From: Chrysomallon squamiferum
Lineage: Eukaryota; Mollusca; Gastropoda; Neomphalida; Peltospiridae
Assembly (NCBI GenBank): GCA_012295275.1
Contig: CM022672.1
Span: forward strand, 11,045,904 to 11,109,903
DNA: 64,000 nt
Reading direction: 5' to 3'
Under the pieces are notes generated by a model that did no database searches, was not told where the DNA came from, and saw only the letters and a list, made by a program, of their open reading frames with translations. The position numbers and the translations under genes were made by a program. Each line of letters begins with the position of its first letter. The stretch's first letter is position 1. Shown in pieces: positions 50,984 through 61,100 of this stretch.

Positions 50984-51120
50984 TTTTTTTGTGAAAGGAA
51001 AGATGGTGTTTTTTATTTTGATCTCAGGATATTTAATATATAAATCAAAAACTATTTATGATTATGTATTAAATATCTTAAGATCAAAATAAAAAACACC
51101 ATCTTCAATTCACAAAAAAA
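50984..51120. repeat. Foldback inverted repeat, arms about 55 bp
   Basis: The arm at 50984-51039 and the reverse complement of 51066-51120 align over about 55 positions with roughly five differences and one gap. The shared core includes agatggtgttttttattt and gtgaa. The loop is about 26 bases. It lies about 240 bp upstream of a candidate CPEB noncoding exon. It may be a MITE, or a hairpin if transcribed. Confidence 0.9.
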
Positions 51121-51359
51121 TAAATAAATAAATAAAAATTAATTCATTGTAAATATAACAGCTTTACGAAGTGCTTATTGGTATAATTACTATCAAAAAG
51201 GTTTTTCTGACGATGCAGGTTTTCACTTTGGTCTCTACATACGTATTCTGATAATACTCTCGTAAACAAATGGGCGACATATGGCGCATTGTGTCAGATG
51301 CCGCATATATCGACTTTTCTCAAACATATCAATGATTAAGTATTAACAGCTGTCAAAAC
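51121..51359. other. Possible CPEB promoter-proximal region
   Basis: Less AT-rich from about 51200, with several CG dinucleotides (gggcgacatatggcgca at 51271). No strong core-promoter element identified. Confidence 0.3.
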
Positions 51360-51442
51360 TGCAGCAGGTGTTTTCAGACGTACTTGTACTCTGCAGATCT
51401 GCAGAATCTTGTCATAGCACTGACAGACGCAAGAGAAAAAAG
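51360..51442 (+). other. Candidate 5' noncoding exon of the CPEB gene
   Basis: Ends in aaaaag followed by a near-consensus donor gtgagt at 51443-51448. The sequence is GC-richer than its surroundings and contains the palindrome ctgcagatctgcag at 51391-51404. The first coding exon has a good acceptor at 54053-54054, so a spliced 5' UTR exon is expected upstream. An alternative donor, gtaagt at 53929, would give a 126-bp intron. Exon start unknown. Confidence 0.35.
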
Positions 51443-51448
51443 GTGAGT

Positions 51449-52547
51449 TTGTAGAAAGATGGACGTAATCAGTAAAATACGATCTTGTTTTATTTTAATC
51501 ATTTTGTTAAGCATATCGTAGGTAAAATTGTAATAAATGAAGTTTAACCTTTCGCTCTGATGATGGTGGTATTTTTTTTTTTTTTTTTATTTAAATTTCA
51601 ATGAATGTGTTTGGGACCTATAGTTATATGATTAGGTGCACGAGTTTATATATGGCTCTGTTTTGAATACTGATGACTAGGTATACATAAATTATGATTG
51701 TACATAAAATTATGCATATGTTTACAAAACGGTTTACCACAACTAAACGCACAGACATATATAGTTATAAAATACAGAATATGATAATTATATAATATAA
51801 ACATGATAGTAAGGCATAAAAATAGATTTCGTGTTCTTCATTTTAATAATTACATCAACTTCAACAGATTTCTACACCATCTTTCGTCATGCAATATTTA
51901 CAAATAACTTTTGTCAAAACACTTAATCTCCTTCAGACAATCAGTTTTGTAACCTTTTGTGTATCAAATTCATGTTTAGTATATCTTCTAATTATCACCA
52001 CATGTTCTTTGAAGAAAACCGTGTAATTCTGCCTGAAGTAAAACTAAAAATATGAAACAAACACGTCAACGACACCACCACGGTTGACAAAACAGAAGTA
52101 GTTAAAAACAGACAAAATGGTGTTTATTTATTATTATTTAGTAATGAAAAGAATGCTATTGATGATAACCAACTGCTAGCGGTAATTAAATAAAAAAATA
52201 TAAAAAAATAAATTCAGTATATTGTGAGCAAAATATTTAATATGTCTACTATACCATTCACCGTCACAACATGCCTAAAACGTTTTTTTATTTAATTAAG
52301 GCATAAACTATACCATATTTGAAGTTACAATCATCAAATATTTTTGTTGCGCATATACGCATTGATATTCAATAAAAATTTTGATTAGTCTTTATTTATT
52401 TTTGATAGTCAGTTATCTGTGTTTGCTTGATCTACCTTCAAACTATGAATATCTACCCATCAAGCGATAGGTCAAGCATAGGCCCATTTTAAATTTTATT
52501 TATTTATTTAACGATTCAGCATTTACTTTATGGCGAATTACTATTAC

Positions 52548-52581
<34 letters not shown>

Positions 52582-52884
52582 GAAAGGTAGTGTTGTTGTT
52601 GTAGTTATTATTATTATTACTATCATCATCACCATCGTCACAATTATTTATTAATATTCGAAACCTTATGGCTTCTCGGCGACTGAAAATAATTCAGTCT
52701 GACGATCGCAATAAAATATAGAAACATTTCTTCAGCAAATGTAAAATAAAATAAAAGAAATAAACAACAACAACAACAACAACACCACTACCAATAATAA
52801 TAATAATAATAATAATAACAACAACAAATATAGTTAGAATATTTATAAACACAGTTAATAATTCGCATTAAAAATTATATACAC
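51449..52884. other. Upstream region or CPEB 5' UTR intron, no gene seen
   Basis: AT-rich, with a T-run at 51571-51588, (gtt)n(ggt)n at 52552-52582 and (aac)n(taa)n at 52766-52826. No coding signal. Confidence 0.5.
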
Positions 52885-53081
52885 GGCCGTAACATCATTG
52901 AGATAAATGAGGCAAACTGACGATTTTTTTTTTTCTCTCATTTTTTAAATATAAAATATAAATGGCTAGAATCAAGGTTTTTGCGTCTTTCATGTCGGAC
53001 CCCTAATTTTTTTTTTTTTGCCCCGCTCCGATCGGCGATTAACTGTTTTTGCCTCATTTCAAAAAGAGTCATGTTACGGCC
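52885..53081. mobile_element. MITE-like element with about 32-bp terminal inverted repeats
   Basis: The left end ggccgtaacatca, then aatgaggcaaa at about 52909-52919, is mirrored at the right end by tttgcctcatt at about 53049-53059 and atgttacggcc ending at 53081. Outer 11 and inner 11 bases match perfectly; the spacer within the repeats is diverged. Total 197 bp, too small to encode a transposase. The flanks show no clear target-site duplication, and the family is unknown. Confidence 0.8.
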
Positions 53082-54054
53082 ATCTTACAAGAATCATAAT
53101 TATACTGGATTTATCATAAATAATTAAGATGAATATCCGAAATATTCGTCAAAACCTTTTTCTTAATTTGTATTAATGTGGCTAAAATAATAATATTAGT
53201 CTGAGAATTGAAAACACACACACACACTGTAATTACATTAGAAATGTCAATAGGAATTAAATCCGTGGGCATAAATAACAGAACTACTAAAACAAACAAA
53301 ACAACAAATAAGAATAAAAAAATTTAAAAAAAAAAATATAATATAAAATAAAATAAAATAAAACATAAATAACAAATAACTACACTATAGATATATAAAA
53401 AATTTTAAAAATTTAAAAATAGAAATAAAATTAAAAAAGTAAATAAAATTTAATAATAATAATAATAAACAAATAAAGAGGAATATATAAATATTTTACT
53501 TGGAATTAACAAAAAATTTACAAAATAAAATAAAATAAAATAAAATAAAATAACATTTAAAAATAAAGGGGAATCAACTCATGTTGGATAATGTAAAAAC
53601 TACTCGAATTTAATTTTTATTAAACAAAACTACACCAAAAGTTAATGAAAAAATTAAAAATTAATATCAGTAATCACCTAGACTTCATTTCTGTTAATAT
53701 ATTTCTACACTGAATGAATGCCCTTAGCGCATGCTTCTTATTATGTATGATATGCGAATATATATATTTTCTCTCAATTTTATTGACGTCAACATCCAAC
53801 AGAGCTAAATCGAACGAATGGCAACCTGTCGACATGAACACACCTCCGTGAACCCTAACCATGTATAACTATTTTTAGTCTGTTTCAAGCAACTCCATTT
53901 GATCTGCGCTGTACATATTGCGATATACGTAAGTGGGCTTGGTGAGATATTTACTTAACAAAAACACATACTTGATTATTTTCAGAGACTTATTACAATT
54001 ATTATAAGCTTTTAGTACGATATCCTTGTTCTAAGTTAATAATATTTATTTCAG
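53082..54054. other. Upstream region or CPEB 5' UTR intron, no gene seen
   Basis: AT-rich with (aaaat)n at 53520-53553. The acceptor tttatttcag ends at 54054. Confidence 0.5.
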
Positions 54055-54245
54055 GTGGGGTGTCTGGAAACCCTGAACAGAAACCGCAAACAAAGAGCAT
54101 TTGGTGCGAGAGTACAGCTGTAGCAGACGTGGTCTCCTTAGGAAATAGCAGACGTGGCGTAGAAAAATCAACATTTCATAGGTTGAGTAATTTTAATCAA
54201 CAAAAATAGAAGAAAAACTGGAAACAATAACATCTTAACTGGCTG
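54055..54245 (+). other. CPEB 5' untranslated part of the first coding exon
   Basis: Starts after acceptor atttatttcag. An in-frame TAA at 54228-54230 precedes the ATG, so the coding start at 54246 is the first possible one in this exon. The 12-mer tagcagacgtgg is directly repeated at 54121 and 54146. Confidence 0.6.
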
Positions 54246-55103
54246 ATGGGGGAATTTGGAACCAACACTTTAACATTCGCAAGAGCTTTATCACCAGTGT
54301 ACTTGGATCATCTGGCAAACAATCAGTCGTTATTTTCTCCGGAACCACCAGCAGTTTCTGTTTGTCAAAACATGCAAGATGAACAACAGTCCCCAAATAA
54401 TTTACAAGTATCACCAAATCCTGGAAATATTTCTCCAGATCAAAGTGTGGATTTAATTTCATGCAAGGCTATTAAAAATGTTGGAATATCAGAAGAAAAT
54501 GGATCGCATAATCAAATGGGGATTTCCCCGATTTGTGAATCAACAGCTGTCACAACTCAAAGTTGTTGGTCTACTGCATCTGCAGACGACACATTCCTGC
54601 AAGGATTTCAATCACTAAATGGAACTGTTACGTTTCAGCAATTTTCTCCAGCACCAAATTCGATGTTCAGTGCAGGAATACCTGGAATGAATGTCCCCCC
54701 TCCTCAAAGAAGAGCAATTACTGCCAATCACAACAGCTCCTTACGACAGAACCCCAATATTGTGATTAATAATGCTAAGAGTTATAACTGGAGTACCAGT
54801 GCACCCCAACAAACAACATTTTCTGGACAACAAAATCCAGCAACACTTTCACCTTGGGGAAGTATGCAGCAGCAAAATCAACAGCGCAGATCAGTGCCAA
54901 ACATTAATGCTCTTAATCCAGTTAAAAAAAGCAGTTTTCACCAAATTCCCCCATCTTCTTTTATTGCCCCATCCAAATTTCGCAGGAGTACATCATTTCC
55001 AGGTCAGATCCACCAGGCATCATTAGGAATAAAGCCAGGTTTTGATTACCAGTCATATGATGACCTTCATCGTGACGGAATAAATTCCGTCATGTACAAT
55101 CAA
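54246..55103 (+). CDS. CPEB2-4: CPEB coding exon 1 (disordered N-terminus)
   Basis: Residues 1-286, ending at donor gtgagt. Low complexity in Ser, Asn, Pro and Gln, with about 29 Gln (10 percent) and no Gln run longer than three. Family-conserved patches include LSPWGSM, INALNPVKKSSF and FIAPSKFRRSTSF, which correspond to the ISPLKKPF and VIAPPKFTRSTPS region of vertebrate CPEB3/4. Confidence 0.95.
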
Positions 55104-58100
55104 GTGAGTATCAGTTAAGCCATATGTATGGCTGAAGCTGAAATTGCCGACGTCAGAATATGAGAATGTATAGATATCTTTATTATATATGAAAAAGAAA
55201 ACCCACAAAAACCGATTAAATTTATTTTGCTGAATGTATTTTTTAGATTAAACTGTAATAATGATTACACAGATCACGTATTTTCTCATAAATGCCAAAT
55301 GCCTGTTTGAACTGTTTCATTAAAAACGCATATAACGAATTCACCGTCATAAAAATGGGTAAAATCACATGTTGCAAAAATATAATTTAATCGATGTCAT
55401 ATAAATGTACTTCTTTTATTAATTATTATTATTATTATTATTAATATTATATTTTTTTCGAAACATTATAAAAAGTTACAGAATAATTACTTGGTTAAAT
55501 TTTTGGGTGTACTGGCATATGTGGATCCATCTGTTGAAAATTAATGGCATAATAAAAAGGCCACTGTTCTAATATTGACAAACAACACGAATGAATTAAG
55601 AATAGCATCTCAGTACGTGTAAATATTAATGGTCATATTTAATATATATATATATTCTCTAACATTCATTATTAGAGAGAACATCAGCTATAGTTAGTGG
55701 GAAATGCTTATTTGTCACCGAAATGCCAAGGATAATATAATAGATACCTAATCATATAATAAAGTAGCTGTTGTACAATGATTGGAATGGTCAGCATCAT
55801 AGAGTCGCATTGATCTCAGAACCGCTTGTAAGATATGACCATGGAGTTTCAGCCTGAAGAATGAATGAAGTTTTCAACAAAACATTTTTAAACTATATCT
55901 ATTACTTATCTGAAAAGAACAGCTTAATTTAAATTTAAATCTGATCTTAATATATTTCATTGTTTGTCGTATTTATCAATTTTCAGTTTTATATAATTCA
56001 TTTAGCAAAACTGTTGTGAGGTATTCTTGAATTTTGCAAGATTGTAACAGAGACTGCTAATATACTTATTCATATGCTCAGCTTTAAGAGTTTTTTTAAT
56101 TTCAACAGATATCAGACACCAAGATCCAGTATGCCATTTTCTTTTCAGATAGCTTGAATTCATACTGATGTTAGGAGTAGACATTCCATATGTATTCTTT
56201 TAAGAGTTTACTTAATGAGATTTATTCATACCATTACAAAATGAATGCATTAAAATATCTGTCAAAAAATTGTTTAAATGCACTATATTTTCACTGGACA
56301 AAACCAGTCACCACTGAAATGGAGGATAAATTTAAAATAATGCATAATTTTTCATACAGTTATTTTATTTTATTTTGATGATTGCAAAATGAATACATTT
56401 ACCAGGTATATTTGCAGATGTTGTTCTGTTTCCAAAACAGAACAACAACATGGGGGCTTGTGAAATGTCATTAGCAAATACTGCAATAACATTTTCATTT
56501 TTTCTTCAGTAAAACTTATTCAGGAAAATTTGGTCAGTCATCTTCCCTTGCATATGTATTTATAAATTGCTTAAAATACTTTTTAATGATTTGTTTAAAG
56601 ATACTGAATTTAGTTATTAAGCAAAAATGTGAAAAATATAGAGTTTGATTCTAATAAGCACAAGCTTAACATGAAATGATACTGGCATGTCATCAGTATG
56701 AACACTGATATCCTCAGGAAATGTATTTTCAGACCATATAGTTATTCTTTTTTCATGTTGGCTGTTTATGAAACAAAAGACCATGACTTAATGAATTTAC
56801 ATGGATGTTTACTTCCTTTCACTCCCTCCAAGAAAAAGAAGGAAAAATGACAGCAAGAAAAAACAGCTACACATTTTTTAAATTGTTATTTTATTATAAC
56901 ACTTGTTCTAGGAATAAAACATTTAGATCTTCAGTTTTAAACAACTTTACATGTACTATATTTTGTCTTTGACATTTGATATAATGAGGCGTTTACTGGG
57001 TAACAAAGAAAATATTCAGATAAAAAATAAGTTATCAAAATAATATTTAATAAAATCATGGATGGACTTGTAATAAATATTTTATTAGATACTGAATTTA
57101 AAAAAACATTTTGAACATAACAACTGACATATTTGAAGACTTGAAGATATTCAATACAATAATACCCCCACCCCAAGCATAATATAAAGTACTAAACTGA
57201 GGAATATTTTAAAATTAAAGAATGTAAAGTATTATAACAATAATAACAGATATATGTAGCATGTTTTGGGGCCCATTTTTTAAGATATTTTTTTAGTGAG
57301 GTTTTTGGGGTGCTATTTATTTCCAAATACTTTTTTTTTCCAGTGCTAGAGTTCAGATAGAAATGATTGTTGAATTAGGAGCAGAAATGTGTTATCTGAT
57401 GCATTTTCTAGTATCTAGGCCACAGTAGTAGAAACGGTGGGCCACACCCTGAATTGTAATATCTATAGTTTCTGTTCTTGCAAAAACATTGGTCAGTGCA
57501 GTTAATGCTGTTGCAGAACACAGCAGCATCGTTTTATTTTTTGGATTCATTAACTGCTGTTGCATTTCCAATTCCAGCTCCTTTGTATCAGTGTTATGTT
57601 GGGGTCAGGCATACAGAATTCCAGGCATACATCTTAAACAAATTTGTACACATTCAGTTATAATTAATTCTTTATATTAAAATAGGCATTGGAGTTTTTG
57701 CTGCTAGTACAAAACATGTAGAAGTATCAGTAATCCTATTTGCATGGAGTTTTGGTTGCGAAATATGTTACAACAGCATGTAACAATAATTATACGGGTT
57801 ATTAGATACCAGAAACTATAAAATTAGTTTTCATCTAATTAGAAAAACAAAAAACAAAGTTTATTATAAAAGTTTGAGTTTACTGTTATACTGTTATAAC
57901 CATTTTTTTTTTATTACTATTATTTTCTATAGGGAGACTGTAATATCAAGCAAATGGACTTAAGTAACAAAGTCAAAGAAATGAACAATGTGAATAAAAG
58001 AAGACATGGTGGTCGAAATGTAAGTTTTCTTTTTATGTGATTGGAAATTGATGCTCATGAATATATAGCATTTGGATGTTTTGCTTCAGTGATTGATATT

Positions 58101-61100
58101 TCACAAATTTATTTTACTTGCAGATATATCATTTTACAATTTAATTATCCTCTGTAAAATAGTATGGCTTGCAGAAGGGTTTTAAATATTAAATAAAATT
58201 AAGCCAAAATCCATATGTTTTAGTTCGAAATAATTTTTGAATGCTATCAGAAGTTACATTTTTTTCTTTCTGTTGCTTCTTAATTCCCCCAAAATATTTT
58301 CCAAAATCATTAATTTGCTAATGCCTTTTTACCTCTCAAAATATAACAAAGCTTGAAATTTATTTTATTAAATGATTAACCAGCAAAAGTAGTTCTAAGG
58401 AAAGATTACATTAGAATTAAAATTATGCCTAGAAATACCTCAAAGAAACATTTATTCTGGATTCTTATTATTATACTTATTGAAAAATATTATCTTACCC
58501 TTAACCTCATTTTGACAAATTTTATAATTCCAGAAGTATTTGTTTGACATGTTGTTGATGCTATCAAATCAGATGTGATTGTTCCAGTTACATGAACTTA
58601 AATGTGATAGACAATAACATTTTATTTTAATTTCATTGGAGAACATATATAATATTGTGTAAGATATCAGCACTGTATATATAATCATATAACTGCAAAT
58701 AGTTAAAGGGAAAAAATCTGACTTATTATTAACTATATATTTGAAATGATACCACTCTTCACTAAAACTGACATTTGGGAATGATAATGTTGAATGATTA
58801 TTTTAAATCCTGACAAAAATATTAATATCTTATTACCTGAATTAAGGAGTTTTTGCTTTGCTTTCTAGTAACAGATATATTAATTTTTTTGTCATATAAT
58901 CTTATAATCAAGAAATAAAAATCTGTTTGAATTTGAAAAATCATTTTTATACTATTGAAAAACTTTGAATCATGCAACATGTTGTGTATCATGATTATAC
59001 TTGTTATTGTTTTCTTCAGTTTCATTGTAATAAATTTTCTTTGAAATAGTATGACAGTATGTTTTATTAAACCTTATTCACAAAAAAACACTTTCTTACC
59101 CCAGTAAATAAAAATGGAAATGCTACAGTTTTATAAAAGCAGTTTTGTTGATAAAAAGTAAAACCAATTATATTAGCTATGTTACAGATTGAAACAAATG
59201 TATAGTTTTTAATTTCAAACTTAATTCAGAACTTAACTATATGATCAGAACAGAAAAGACTTCTAATGTGACATGAACATTTTGATGTTAAAAAAAAAAG
59301 GTTGCTTTTGAAGAACAAAGGGAATAGATTATAATTAATTATGAATTATATTGCAGTCTGTGCTTGTTGTATCCTGTAAATCAGTTTCATTACTTCTGAT
59401 CATGTCATTTATCCCTGAAAAGAAAGTAAAAATGCTTTTCATTATTTCATGTAGAAATGAGAAAAAGATTTAAAAAACAATATCTACAAGGAATTTTTAT
59501 TTTTCAGGATCGTCCTGCAAGTTTTGATACAATGCGGTTTCCCACCCTAGAAACACAACTACTTGATATAATGCGGACAACTCAGGATGCACAGATAGAA
59601 CAGTTTAAGGGTAAATTATAATTACATATATTATCAATCTTTTATCAACATTTGCTGTTGTAATTTAAAAAAAAAAATAAAAGTTTTTCAGACATTGTAG
59701 ATAAACATTTTCCTTAAAAGTCTACCTTCACAAAAAAAAAAAAATAATAAAAATAAAAATTATTATAAATTATATGCCAGAATAATGTATATGGCAGTGA
59801 ATCTAAATTGATATGAGTGGCCTCCCTTTGAAATTTTACTAGATATTTGTTCAATATTTAACTGAGTTGTTTCATTGCTTATTGATCAGATAAAAGTAGC
59901 TTGCTTCAGAACAATCATATATTGTGTAAGCCACTTTGTTCTGGGAAAACATGTTAAAACACATTTAAGTTTGAAAAAGAAAACATTTTAGTACAAGAAA
60001 AAAAAAAAATGTTTTATGGTAGAGGTGAAAGACTGAGCTTCTTTTGATGCAGCCATAATGGAATATATGGTTTATATTAGAAATGTTTGTAGCAAATCTG
60101 ACTTCAGATTTAGAAATAGCTTACATTCAGCATAGATTATAATAAATTAAAGAAAGATTTTTAAAACTACTTCATATTGATTACAATCTTTAAATTAGTA
60201 CCATTATGTGGAAGTTTTAAAAATAACAGATAGATTTGTAATAAAAATTATTTTACATCTCTGTTTTACAGACATTATAAATTTGCAGTAACTTTTTTTT
60301 TTTTTTACAAAACTTATATAGTTTTAAAAATGTTTTAAAATCACATTGTTTTATGCATTAAAACCACAAAAGACAATCTAGTTGTTCTATTCAGTAAAAA
60401 TCTTGACAATATGATTCTGTTTATTGTCTTGTAAAACATTGGTTCAGTAATTAGCATATTTGCAACAGTACAGAAGTGACAAAAAATCAAGTTCCTAATA
60501 TTTTAATGTTTTATTATCTTTTAGGTGTTATTTGTGTATATATTTATAATTTGAAAATGCTTTTCTCATAAAATACATTTTTCCTTTTTTATAGGTAAAT
60601 CTCCATTTGAACTAGATGAAAATCTTTCTGCAAATCTTGACCAAACTGTTCCAAGTCTTGGATCTCCACAATCATCTCCAAATTCTCAGAATGGTGGGGA
60701 AAGAGTAGAACGATTTTCCAGAAAGGTATTTGTGGGTGGATTACCTCCAGATATTGATGAAGGTAAATATTACATAATTTGCATTTAAGTAAGTGATTGG
60801 TTTAAAATACGTTACTTGTGGCAGACCAAATAAATGATGCTGATGAAGTAAACTCAGACCTGGCTATTACTTTAAATTTATCTTTAAGATATTTAGTAAA
60901 GATGATCAGATAATATTTTTATTAAATCAGATATAATCATTCCAGATAATTCATATTATAATGTTTGGGATATACACTTAAATGTATCTTGAAAATGTTA
61001 GAACTTCACTTATCTTGAAATGTTACACAATCTTTAAATACTAGAGATTATTGTTATTCAGGTTTATTGAGAGATAATTTTATTCAACATCTACCATAAA

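Noticed and set aside
57478-57680. Overlapping open frames in a CPEB intron
   Set aside because: No similarity to CPEB proteins, and the flanking coding exons join in phase without them.
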